Shown here in pieces: positions 34,764 through 43,337 of a DNA stretch of 64,000 bases. The notes under the pieces are model-generated. The model made no database searches and was not told the DNA's origin. It saw only the letters and a program-made list of their open reading frames with translations. Both the position numbers and the translations under genes were made by a program. Position 1 is the stretch's first letter; the number at the start of each line of letters is the position of its first letter. Source of the DNA: TMED27 sp964350435 (GTDB lineage Bacteria; Pseudomonadota; Alphaproteobacteria; Micavibrionales; Micavibrionaceae); NCBI GenBank assembly GCA_964350435.1, contig CAYGJS010000002.1, positions 43,069-107,068 of the forward strand. Reading direction: 5' to 3'.

Positions 34764-36784
34764 ATCAGACATACCCACCATCAAAAGACATCCTCGATAA
34801 CGTCAACATCTCCGAAGACCAATATGAAGCCATGTATAAAGGCTCGATAGAGCAGCCCGAAATCTTCTGGGCCGTGCAGGCGGGGCGCCTCGACTGGTAC
34901 AAAAAACCCACGCGTATCAAGAACACTTCATTCACAGGCGACGTATCTATTAAATGGTACGAAGACGGTATCCTCAATGCTTGCTATAACTGCGTTGATC
35001 GCCACCTGCCCGCAAAAGAAAACGACATCGCCCTGATTTTCGAGCCTGATGAATGGCACCCCTCTCCCCCCTCACCCTCACAGGGGGAGGGCCAGGGTGG
35101 GGGTGAGAATACGCGTGGGGGTCAGGCTATCACCTACGCCCAGCTTCACACCGAAACCTGCCGCCTCGCCAACGCCCTCAAATCCCTCGGCGTGCAAAAA
35201 GGCGACCGCGTCATCATCTATATGCCCATGGTGCTCGAGGCCGTCTATGCCATGCTCGCCTGCGCCCGCATCGGCGCAATCCACTCCGTCGTCTTTGGCG
35301 GCTTCTCGCCCGGGGCCCTCCACGACCGCATCCTCGATTGCGACGCCAAAATCATCCTCACGGCTGATGAAGGCGTGCGCGGCGGTAAATCCATCCCCCT
35401 TGGCGAAAATGTCAGACACGCTGTTAAAGAAACAGCTATTGAAACTATTTTTTTGCTCCGAACACGCCTCCTCCCGAACCCTCCCCCTCAAAAGGGGAGG
35501 GAGGACGCTGAAAAAGTAGCCTTGGGTGGGGGTCATGAACCACATTATGAAGACTGGCAAAGTTACGTCTCAAAACAATCCCCTGATTGCCCCTGCGAAG
35601 AAATGAACGCCGAAGACCCGCTCTTTATTCTCTATACCAGCGGCTCCACAGGAAAACCCAAAGGCGTGCTGCACACCACAGGCGGCTACATGGTGTACGC
35701 GTCCCTCACCCACGAAGTCGTCTTTGATTATAAACAAGGCGAAGTTTATTGGTGCACCGCCGATGTCGGATGGGTCACAGGCCACAGCTACATCGTCTAT
35801 GGCCCGCTCGCCAACGGTGCTACCAGCCTCGTTTTTGAAGGCGTGCCAAACTATCCTGACTGGTCACGCTTCTGGAATATCGTTGACAAACATAAAGTCA
35901 ACATCTTCTATACCGCCCCCACCGCCATCCGCGCCCTCCTCGCCCAAGGTGACGAGCATGTCACAAAAACCTCCCGCAAATCCCTTCGCATTCTCGGCAC
36001 AGTCGGCGAACCCATCAACCACGAAGCATGGGAATGGTATTACAATATAGTCGGTGAAAAACGCTGCCCCGTCATCGACACTTGGTGGCAAACCGAAACC
36101 GGCGGCCACATGATCACACCGCTGCCCTGCCACACCCTGAAGCCTGGCGCGGCGCAAAAACCTTTCTTCGGCGCAAAACCTGCCATCGTCGATGGCCAAG
36201 GGAAAATCCTAGACGGCGAAACCGAAGGCAACTTCGTCATGCTCGACAGCTGGCCAGGCCAGATGCGCACCCTCTATGGCGATCATCAACGCTTTATCGA
36301 AACCTACTTCACCACCTTCCCCGGCATGTACTTTACGGGCGACGGCGCAAAGCGCGACAAAGACGGCGACTACCGCATCACCGGCCGCGTTGACGATGTC
36401 CTGAATGTCTCCGGCCACCGCCTCGGCACTGCCGAAATCGAAGAAGCCATCAACGAACACGAAGCCGTGGCCGAAAGCGCAATCGTCGGCTATCCGCACG
36501 ATATTAAAGGCACAGGCATCTACGCCTATGTCATTTTAAACCAAGGCCAAACGCCCAGCGAAGACATGGAAAAAGAGATCAACAAAATCCTCCGCGCCCA
36601 AATCGGCCCCATCGCCAAAGTCGATATCTTCCAATTCACCAAAGGCCTGCCCAAAACCCGCAGCGGCAAAATCATGCGAAGAATCCTGCGCAAAATCGCC
36701 TGCGGTGAAACCGCTTCTCTGGGCGACACCTCAACCCTCGCCGACCCCGCTGTTGTCGATGACTTGATAAAATACAACCCCTAG
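34760..36784 (+). CDS. acs: Acetyl-CoA synthetase with two in-frame palindromic inserts
   Basis: 674 residues from the ATG that overlaps the EVE stop. Core motifs: PMVLEAVYAMLACARIGA, VVFGGFSPGAL, YTSGSTGKPKGVLHTTGG at about 291-308, WWQTETGGHM, YFTGDGAKRDKDGDY, GRVDDVLNVSGHR, and TRSGKIMRR with the catalytic lysine near 637. It makes acetyl-CoA from acetate, CoA and ATP. Two Pro/Gly-rich stretches are foreign to the family: about residues 100-121 (PSPPSPSQGEGQGGG) and about 238-260 (PNPPPQKGRED). Each is encoded by a C-run/G-run palindrome. Both fall in surface loops between conserved strands, so activity may survive. Confidence 0.95.
   Translation: MNQTYPPSKDILDNVNISEDQYEAMYKGSIEQPEIFWAVQAGRLDWYKKPTRIKNTSFTGDVSIKWYEDGILNACYNCVDRHLPAKENDIALIFEPDEWHPSPPSPSQGEGQGGGENTRGGQAITYAQLHTETCRLANALKSLGVQKGDRVIIYMPMVLEAVYAMLACARIGAIHSVVFGGFSPGALHDRILDCDAKIILTADEGVRGGKSIPLGENVRHAVKETAIETIFLLRTRLLPNPPPQKGREDAEKVALGGGHEPHYEDWQSYVSKQSPDCPCEEMNAEDPLFILYTSGSTGKPKGVLHTTGGYMVYASLTHEVVFDYKQGEVYWCTADVGWVTGHSYIVYGPLANGATSLVFEGVPNYPDWSRFWNIVDKHKVNIFYTAPTAIRALLAQGDEHVTKTSRKSLRILGTVGEPINHEAWEWYYNIVGEKRCPVIDTWWQTETGGHMITPLPCHTLKPGAAQKPFFGAKPAIVDGQGKILDGETEGNFVMLDSWPGQMRTLYGDHQRFIETYFTTFPGMYFTGDGAKRDKDGDYRITGRVDDVLNVSGHRLGTAEIEEAINEHEAVAESAIVGYPHDIKGTGIYAYVILNQGQTPSEDMEKEINKILRAQIGPIAKVDIFQFTKGLPKTRSGKIMRRILRKIACGETASLGDTSTLADPAVVDDLIKYNP
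35058..35107 (+). repeat. Palindromic repeat element inside acs, copy 1
   Basis: CACCCCTCTCCCC at the left, GGGGGAGGG in the middle and GGGTGGGGGTGAG at the right: a C-rich arm facing G-rich arms that can fold into a hairpin. It belongs to the same family as the second copy. It is read in frame and adds about 18-20 residues absent from other Acs proteins. Confidence 0.75.
35470..35535 (+). repeat. Palindromic repeat element inside acs, copy 2
   Basis: CCCTCCCC (35479-35486) pairs with GGGGAGGG (35494-35501), followed after a spacer by GGGTGGGGGTCATG, the same right-hand block as copy 1. It is read in frame and adds about 20 residues. Confidence 0.75.
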
Positions 36785-36849
36785 CTCTTATTTTTATTGT
36801 ATTTTCATATTTAATCCGCTAGCGTACAGCGATTTTGGAAAATAAAGAC

Positions 36850-38574
36850 ATGCGCAATTTACCAAATTTGGATAGCAATGCTCCGCCGCATATTCGCGCA
36901 GTAATCGGCTGTGGGCGCGTTTCCACCAATACTTTCGTGGCTATGAAAACAGATAGAATTGAAGCGTTACTTCGCCAAAGACTTCAAGAAGCAGGATTAA
37001 CCGCAGCATCAATCAGCCTCACAAATTGGAGCCCAAACGTCGATGCGTTCCCAGGCGGCGCACCCAAAGTTGACTTGGCATTCTTAGAAGCCACTGGTGC
37101 AAACCACCCCAAGCTTCCGGGTCGCCCTGCGCTCTCCGCGGATGATAGAAAAACCCTAAAAGCAGCCATGCAAGGTGCCACAATTATTGCCGTTCAATCC
37201 ATCGGCGGCGACAACGCGGCGATGCGCTTCTGGCAAACCACTGAGCTTGCAGGTCTTATGCGCAAATATGGTGGTGCCGATGCCCACTTGCACCTCATAC
37301 ACCCCTATCTTGAAGGCATGCGCGCTGATCGTAATTTTATGGAAGATGGTGAACCAAGAGACAACGCTCTCACCCCCGAAAACTATGCCATGTCCTTAAA
37401 AGGTTTCGGGCCCATAAGCGGATTATACGTACCCGGCGTCCATTCAAATTCTGGAAAACGCTTGCTCAGCCGCATTCACCCGGGATCCGTATTTTGCCCA
37501 ACCTACGCCGAGCCTGCCGCCAAGGCCGCGCTCGATTATATTAAAACTCAAAATATAAAGCGTGAAAACATCGGCGTAGCCTGTCCTGACGGCGCAATGA
37601 AACACCTCATCGGCTCCGCGAAAATGCTGGCCTATATTCGCGCGCGTCTTATTCATGAGAAAGATCCACGAAATGACGATCCGGCCCTAAAACTTAGACC
37701 CTACGATCAACCGGATGACCATCCCGCACTAGAGAAAATAAATCAAGCCTACGACTCTGCATTGGAATATTTTCTTAACAACCCGGAAGCCCACTATGAT
37801 TTTGAACCGGAAGACGGCAGCTCCCGCGGCCTGCATACGGGAATTTGCGGGGCATGGAAAATGTATTGTGCAATAAACAATTTGCCTGCCGATACGCCAG
37901 TGCCCCTTCGTTATGAAGATTTTGCCCAGCACCCCCGCTTTGTCCTGATTGACAAGCACCGCGTGAATGAGAACATGATTGAAGGCCTTAAAGTTATAGG
38001 CGGTCAACCCGGCGGCCTCTTTATGATCCAGTTTGATGATATCTCTGATTCAGGCGGCACCATGATAAAATCAGCCATCATGCTGATCGAAGATCATGGC
38101 GCAGCAAGTGTACTGCCCGTTTTAATGCACGGTTCATGGAAAAACGCCGATAAAAGAGATGGGCATGCCTTAAGTCGAATGAATGGATATCCGAACGGCC
38201 TGGCCAATATGTTAAACTTTCCGCACCCTACAGAGCCAAGCAGATCTTTGTTTCCAAAAGTTATATGCTCCTCTTCTCTGCCCGCCGTGGAACAATTCAA
38301 AAGTCGCCTTCTTCGCGGACAGCCAGAGCTTCAGAGGGATGTCGAAACATACTCAGAGGGAAATGTAATAGCAGAATGCGCAGTTGATGCAATCATGCGT
38401 GACAGCTTCAGAATTCCAAATCCACGTCTAACAGCCATGGATATGCAGCTGCCAGAATACACAATTCTCCCACAACTCGGAATTGAGGATATAGATCCTG
38501 TAAGGTTCTTTGGAAACGGGAATGAATGGCGCCAGCTAGATTTAACTTCTCGGCTAAATCACGATCGAGCCTAA
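36850..38574 (+). CDS. Large divergent PRPP-synthetase-like protein
   Basis: 574 residues from the ATG at 36850 (an in-frame TTG is at 36835). Several segments line up with ribose-phosphate diphosphokinases, in order. VQSIGGDNAAMRFWQTTELAG matches the NDNLMEL region; HPYLEGMRADRNF matches IPYxxYxRQDR; YVPGVHSNSG matches the DLHxxxxxG region. FVLIDKHRVNENM and then QFDDISDSGGTMIKSA match the PRPP loop DDxxDTGGT. Typical Prs is about 315 residues; here extra blocks lie before the first motif, around the RGLHTG segment (residue 330) and at the C-terminus. The catalytic KxR region of Prs is not obvious. Prs makes PRPP from ribose-5-phosphate and ATP; a shifted substrate or lost activity is possible. 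Convergent with gapR. Confidence 0.6.
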   Translation: MRNLPNLDSNAPPHIRAVIGCGRVSTNTFVAMKTDRIEALLRQRLQEAGLTAASISLTNWSPNVDAFPGGAPKVDLAFLEATGANHPKLPGRPALSADDRKTLKAAMQGATIIAVQSIGGDNAAMRFWQTTELAGLMRKYGGADAHLHLIHPYLEGMRADRNFMEDGEPRDNALTPENYAMSLKGFGPISGLYVPGVHSNSGKRLLSRIHPGSVFCPTYAEPAAKAALDYIKTQNIKRENIGVACPDGAMKHLIGSAKMLAYIRARLIHEKDPRNDDPALKLRPYDQPDDHPALEKINQAYDSALEYFLNNPEAHYDFEPEDGSSRGLHTGICGAWKMYCAINNLPADTPVPLRYEDFAQHPRFVLIDKHRVNENMIEGLKVIGGQPGGLFMIQFDDISDSGGTMIKSAIMLIEDHGAASVLPVLMHGSWKNADKRDGHALSRMNGYPNGLANMLNFPHPTEPSRSLFPKVICSSSLPAVEQFKSRLLRGQPELQRDVETYSEGNVIAECAVDAIMRDSFRIPNPRLTAMDMQLPEYTILPQLGIEDIDPVRFFGNGNEWRQLDLTSRLNHDRA

Positions 38575-38876
38575 AACATTCCAATCGCGGATTTATACAA
38601 ATCGAGCAATTCCTCGCTCTCGCGGCGTTTCTCGTTATCCATCTTACGAAGCGAAATAATCTTGCGAATGGTCTTCACATCAAAACCCGTACCCTTGGCT
38701 TCGGCATAGGTTTCCTTGATGTCTTCCATGAGCGCCGCCTTTTCCTCCTCCAGACGCTCAATGCGCTCGATAAACGAACGCAAACGCTCGCCCGCCACGC
38801 CGCCAACATCTCTGGCCTCACCTTTGGCATCTTCGGGGTGGGGGGCCGGCTGAAATTCAGCAACATTGTCTGACAT
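38571..38876 (-). CDS. gapR: GapR-family (DUF2312) DNA-binding protein
   Basis: 101 residues from the ATG at 38876, with AAGGAGAG seven to eight bases upstream. The DUF2312 core is clear: AGERLRSFIERIERLEEEKAAL, then DIKETYAEAKGTGFDVKTIRKIISLRK, ending with the ESEELLDLY helix. In Caulobacter, GapR is a nucleoid-associated protein that encircles overtwisted DNA ahead of the replication fork. The family is essentially alphaproteobacterial. The 3' end overlaps the convergent PRPP-like gene by 4 nt. Confidence 0.93.
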   Translation of the reverse strand: MSDNVAEFQPAPHPEDAKGEARDVGGVAGERLRSFIERIERLEEEKAALMEDIKETYAEAKGTGFDVKTIRKIISLRKMDNEKRRESEELLDLYKSAIGMF

Positions 38877-38983
38877 AAAGTCTCTCCTTAAAAAAAAGCG
38901 ATGATTCGAATGCAAGAATTCTAAAAGACTATGCGCCCATGTGAAGGGTTTTTTTAATGATTATCACCGCCCCTGGCGGATTT

Positions 38984-39691
38984 TTACTCTGAAAGCTTGG
39001 CTTTCCAGGTCTCAATCCATACCTCGTCACGGTTTTGCGCGCTCTGACTGCGCCCAAGCTGCACCCGTACATTCATTTTTTTATTGGTCGGCACCGCATT
39101 GGCATATTCAGAAACCCCGCGATTAAGATAAGTAACCATCAATTCCGCATCATAAAGCCATTTATAATGACCCTCCGCAACCCCTTCATTAAGCAAAATA
39201 GGGCGGTCACTCACGAAACTGCGAATATCAAATTGATTCCCCTTAAGCGTTTCCGTAATGCCCATCTCAGCAAGTGAATTTAAATACTGCGCCCGCCCCG
39301 ACGGGCTAAAAAACACCTCCGAACTTTTCAAATTTTCATTAAAATCGGGCTTATCAAACATCAAAGCCTCGGACACCGCAGTCATAACCCACTGCACAAT
39401 ATCCGCATTCGATCGATGCGGTTGATCCAGCGCAATCGCATTTTCCGGCATTAACGGCTTCCCGCTTGCATCACGCCCCGCCAGATAATCCGCAACCGTC
39501 GGCTCCGGACCCTGATCAGCCACGCCCGCATCTCCCTCTTTCTTCGGCTCCATTGCAAAAGGCGCAGTCAAAGTTTCCGTAGGATCCGGCTCGGTGCTTT
39601 CTAATGTCGGAAAGAAAAACTGCAACCAACCCGCCTGCGCTGGCGAAACAACCGCAAAAAGACCAACAACCAGAAATAAAAAACGCACCAT
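38984..39691 (-). CDS. DotI/IcmL-like periplasmic protein
   Basis: 235 residues from the ATG at 39691, which follows GGAGAGGA and starts a signal peptide (VRFLFLVVGLFAVVSPAQA). After an acidic, proline-rich linker the C-terminal 140 residues match the IcmL/DotI/TraM fold: DIVQWVMTAVSEALMFD, SPSGRAQYLNSLAEMG, PILLNEGVAEGHYKWLYDAELMVTYLN and VRVQLGRS. DotI is part of the type IVB secretion core complex, where it spans the inner membrane; this version has a cleavable-looking signal, and no other Dot/Icm genes are visible nearby. It may be a stand-alone envelope protein. Confidence 0.7.
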   Translation of the reverse strand: MVRFLFLVVGLFAVVSPAQAGWLQFFFPTLESTEPDPTETLTAPFAMEPKKEGDAGVADQGPEPTVADYLAGRDASGKPLMPENAIALDQPHRSNADIVQWVMTAVSEALMFDKPDFNENLKSSEVFFSPSGRAQYLNSLAEMGITETLKGNQFDIRSFVSDRPILLNEGVAEGHYKWLYDAELMVTYLNRGVSEYANAVPTNKKMNVRVQLGRSQSAQNRDEVWIETWKAKLSE

Positions 39692-39766
39692 GGAAAATCC
39701 TCTCCCCTTCACGGCCAATCACCCCTTTATTCCATCACATTATGCGGGGCGCTGTCCAGTCATAGC

Positions 39767-41574
39767 CTATAACGCGAGATCTGCGTGCTCCTGCTCAATC
39801 GCAGCCCCCAAATCATCCCCCGCCCAGGGCGGCAAAGGCCGCCCGGTAATCACACCATGACGATCCAGAAAATCGGCAAGCGAGCCAAAACCCGAATCCT
39901 TAAACCGCCCCCTATTTCTAAAATGCGCATTCACCGCTTTCCAAGCCGTTTGAAACGCAGCCATCGGCGCATGCGCAATAGGATCTTTATCGTTCAGGCA
40001 CGGCCGCCTCGACACTCCAGCCGCCACACTCGCCGCATATTCCGCCCGCGCCGCCGCCAGAACATCCTCAAGGCTATAAACCCCAACGCCATGATGATCC
40101 AGAAAATCGGAAAACGAGCCAAACCCCGAATCCTTGAACCGCCCCACCCTAAAATGCTTATCCAACGCTTTCCAATTCGTCTGAAAACCATCCATAGGCG
40201 CATACGCAATCGAATCTGTATCGCCAGAACTTGGCCGTCTCGGCGCCCCGGCCGCCACACTTGCCGCATATTCCGCCCGCGCCGCCGCCAAAACATCATC
40301 CAGTGTATAATGCTGCANNNNNNNNNNNNNNNNNNNNNNNNNNNNNNNNNNNNNNNNNNNNNNNNNNNNNNNNNNNNNNNNNNNNNNNNNNNNNNNNNNN
40401 NNNNNNNNNNNNNNNNNGCCGCATATTCCGCCCGCGCCGCCGCCAAAACATCATCCAGTGTATAATGCTGCACCACACCTACATCATGATGATCCAGAAA
40501 ACCAGCAAGCGAGCCAAACCCCGAATCCTTAAACCGCCCCACCCTAAAATGCGCATCCACCGCTGTCCAATTCGTCTGAAACGCCTTCATCCGCGCATGC
40601 GCAATAAGGTCTTTATCAACCACGCTCGGCCGTCTCGGCGCCCCGGCCGCCACACTCGCCGCATATTCCGCCTCCGCCGCCGCCAAAACCATTTCGAGCG
40701 TATAAGGCATCGCCTTTCGCCGCAGCGCTTTTTCAGCCTCTTTTTGCACATTCGGTTTTTTGCGTTTCTCCGGCAAACCCTCGGATAAAAACACTTGAAG
40801 ATTTTCTTGAAAATGCTGCGCGTCAAAAAACTTGAGCCTGCCCATCCCCTCAATCCCATTCAAAAAGGATTTCGGCATATCGGTAAAGATTTTCGGATTC
40901 ATCATCCCGTCATACAAAAACGTGATCTGGCCGCTCTCGTTACACAGCGCGATTTGCTTGTTCATCCATGGAATATCAACAATCAGATAAGGCTGCTGGC
41001 GCAGCATATTATCCCGCCGCTGGCCGACATGCACAATCACATCATCCATATGCGTCTGCGCAACGCCCGGCAAACTGCGCAGCGCATCCATCAAATAGAC
41101 AAGCTTGGGAATGAAATGCGCAGGCACATATTCGCTTTGCGGATCAACCCCCGCCACCAGCGCGCCCTCATCACTTTCCACATACACATCATCGCTGTAG
41201 AGAATGGCCGCGCCCGCATCCTCCATAATACTCAAAACATCCGCCAGCGAGAGACCCTCGAGATCTCCATAAAATTGATCCAGCGTATCAGTCAAAATCG
41301 CATAGGCCGGGCGTGCATCATTGATCCCGGCCTGACGGGCAAAAACGATCTGCAACGCTTCAAAATCCAGATCACCACCCACATCACTCACCCCGCGATG
41401 CGCCTGCGTGAAATCCTCAATTAATACCAGGGAATTTTGCAATGCTCTGCCAGATTTTTCACTCCCGTTAAACGCCCGCGCCGTTTCAAACGCCGCAGAA
41501 AACAGACCGCGAAGTGCCTCTTTTTGCACATCATTTAGAAATGGACTTTTTTCCTGAACATCAACCATGCGCAT
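39767..41574 (-). CDS. Tandem-repeat protein of unknown function, broken by a scaffold gap
   Basis: The gene runs across a 100-N gap (40318-40417), and its two halves are in different frames only because the gap length is arbitrary. The N-terminal 260 residues (from 41574) are globular and unrecognised (DDVIVHVGQRRDNML, YLIVDIPWMNKQIALC). The C-terminal part consists of 77-80-residue repeats. Each starts Y-[TS]-L-[ED]-x-VLAAA-x-AEYAASVAAG, continues with a charged variable block and A-FQT-x-W-x-A-[VL], and ends HFR-x-GRFKDSGFGSL-x-[GD]FLD. A final acidic tail follows. There is no signal peptide. It is divergent from the ABC1 kinase gene by 75 nt. A TTTACA / TACATA promoter pair stops right at the ATG, so the message may be nearly leaderless. 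Confidence 0.65.
39838..40713 (-). repeat. 231-240-nt tandem coding repeats
   Basis: At least three units are fully or mostly visible. Landmark sequences on the + strand (GCCGCATATTCCGCC) occur at 40032, 40263, 40418 (post-gap) and 40658, 231-240 nt apart outside the gap. Units are diverged in the middle and nearly identical at the start. Confidence 0.85.
40318..40417. other. Assembly gap (100 N) within the repeat gene
   Basis: Exactly 100 N flanked by identical 55-base sequences (40263-40317 and 40418-40472). Joining the flanks on one 55-mer, or adding whole repeat units, restores a single open frame. Confidence 0.95.
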
Positions 41575-41649
41575 TATGTAACAAAAAAGTGCGTACTATG
41601 TAAACATTTTTCTGCTGGACTTCGCCTGCAAACCCGCCATGTTATTGCC

Positions 41650-43176
41650 ATGGGCAAAGACGATCAGGCATTTAAAGAAAACACCCTCGGCGGCAGAATA
41701 TCCCGCTACGGCAAGGTTTCGGGCTCAATGGCCGGTCTCGCGACCAAACTCGCGGGCGAGCGTTTTTTCGGCCTTAACATCGACCGCGCCGAGCACGCCA
41801 AAACGCTGACCATGGCACTCGGCAATCTCAAAGGGCCACTGATGAAAGTCGGGCAAATTCTGGCCACCATCCCCGAGGCTCTGCCGCCCGAATATGCCGA
41901 AGAACTCAGGCAGCTTCAATCCGATGCCCCGCCCATGGGCTGGCCGTTCGTCAAACGCCGCATGAAAACCGAACTGGGAGCGAACTGGGAAAGTCATTTC
42001 GAGAACTTCTCCCGCGAAGCCGCCGCCGCAGCCTCCCTCGGGCAAGTCCACAAAGCCACAATATCAAAAGAAAAATTCCCGCAATTTTTTCAGCTTCAAA
42101 AAGAAACGGAGCGAGAGCCAAATACGCCGAGAACCGGAAGCGTAAATGTACAAACCAGTACCTGCGAACCGGAAGCGCAGGCGGATTTGGGTCGCAGCCC
42201 GTTTATTGAAGAAGATGAAAAACTTGTTGCCTGTAAGCTGCAATATCCCGACATGCAAAGCGCAATCGACGCCGACCTCGCCCAACTCAAACTCATTTTC
42301 GGCATATATGGCCAATATGATAAATCTATAAAAACCGAGCACATCCACGCCGAACTGTCTGAACGGCTGCGCGAAGAACTCGACTACGCCCGCGAAGCCC
42401 GCGCCACCAAAATGTACACCCATATGCTCCGGGATGAAAAAGGTGTACGCGTCCCAGAAATCATAGATGAACTCTCAACGGGCCGCCTCCTGACCTCCAC
42501 ATGGCTGGAGGGCAAAAAAATCCTCACCTTCAAAGACGCCCCTCTCGAAGACCGCAACACAATCGCCCTGAATATGTTCCGCGCATGGTATGTCCCGCTT
42601 TATTACTACGGAATAATTCACGGCGACCCGCATTTGGGCAACTACACGGTGCGTGATGACCTCTCCATCAACCTGCTGGATTTCGGCTGCATCCGCGTCT
42701 TCCCGCCCAGCTTCGTTCGCGGCGTAATTGACCTCTACCGCGCTCTGCAAAACAAAGACGATACGCTGGCCGTCCACGCCTATGAAACATGGGGTTTTAA
42801 AAACCTCTCCAAAGAACAGGTCGAAACCCTCAATATCTGGGCCAGCTTCCTCTACGGCCCGATCCTCGAAGACAAAACCCGCCCTATCGGCCACGCCGAC
42901 GGCGCGGTTTATGGCCGCGACACGGCAGAAAAAGTCCACACCAAGCTCCGCGAACTCTCCAAAGACAGCGGCGGCATAGCCGTTCCACGCGAATTCGTCT
43001 TCATGGATCGCGCCGCCCTCGGCCTCGGCTCCGTCTTTATCCACCTGAATGCCGAAATAAACTGGTATCGCGTGTTCAATGAGCTGATCGAAGGCTTTGA
43101 TGAGAAAAAACTCGAAAAAACCCAAAATTCCATTCTAAAACAATTCGATATTTCATCTGATAAAAAAGAATCATAA
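41650..43176 (+). CDS. ABC1/AarF (UbiB-type) atypical kinase with an inserted loop
   Basis: 508 residues. Family elements: MKVGQILATIPEALPPEY (the KxGQ motif), EAAAAASLGQVHKA, CKLQYPDM with the nucleotide-contacting lysine, REELDYAREA, ELSTGRLLTSTWLEG, HGDPHLGNYTV (catalytic Asp region) and INLLDFGC (DFG-like). ABC1 proteins assist ubiquinone synthesis or lipid handling at the membrane. Between KATIS and LVACK there are about 45 residues (approximately 145-190) where relatives have a short turn; its coding DNA is palindromic (42161-42181). The start is the ATG at 41650; the upstream 75 nt are shared with the divergent repeat gene. Confidence 0.92.
   Translation: MGKDDQAFKENTLGGRISRYGKVSGSMAGLATKLAGERFFGLNIDRAEHAKTLTMALGNLKGPLMKVGQILATIPEALPPEYAEELRQLQSDAPPMGWPFVKRRMKTELGANWESHFENFSREAAAAASLGQVHKATISKEKFPQFFQLQKETEREPNTPRTGSVNVQTSTCEPEAQADLGRSPFIEEDEKLVACKLQYPDMQSAIDADLAQLKLIFGIYGQYDKSIKTEHIHAELSERLREELDYAREARATKMYTHMLRDEKGVRVPEIIDELSTGRLLTSTWLEGKKILTFKDAPLEDRNTIALNMFRAWYVPLYYYGIIHGDPHLGNYTVRDDLSINLLDFGCIRVFPPSFVRGVIDLYRALQNKDDTLAVHAYETWGFKNLSKEQVETLNIWASFLYGPILEDKTRPIGHADGAVYGRDTAEKVHTKLRELSKDSGGIAVPREFVFMDRAALGLGSVFIHLNAEINWYRVFNELIEGFDEKKLEKTQNSILKQFDISSDKKES
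42100..42205 (+). repeat. Possible palindromic insert within the ABC1 kinase gene
   Basis: ACCGGAAGCG occurs twice (42133 and 42168 regions). CCTGCG and CGCAGG (42161-42181) form a hairpin arm, and GTAC occurs on both sides of a short spacer. The stretch encodes a Thr/Glu/Pro/Gln-rich segment absent from other family members. Confidence 0.5.
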
Positions 43177-43337
43177 AGACCCGATTCGTATTTTTTTGGC
43201 TATAATTGGACAAATCAACCCCCACCCACCACATATAAGCCCTGTCTTATGGAATAAAACCACCCTATCCCCAACTTACCCACCCTAACCATTTGTGATG
43301 ATAAGGTTTTAGTAACCTATTTGAGGCATAATAATAT

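Noticed and set aside
39785..40465. Plus-strand frames through the repeat array, some spanning the N gap
   Set aside because: The sequence is highly basic and repetitive only because the true minus-strand gene is repetitive.
39838..40713. CRISPR array
   Set aside because: Repeats are 231-240 nt, in frame with one gene and diverged, not short direct repeats with unique spacers.
43261..43300. CtrA box before the fibre gene
   Set aside because: A CTAACCAT half-site is present, but the second half-site has the wrong spacing.
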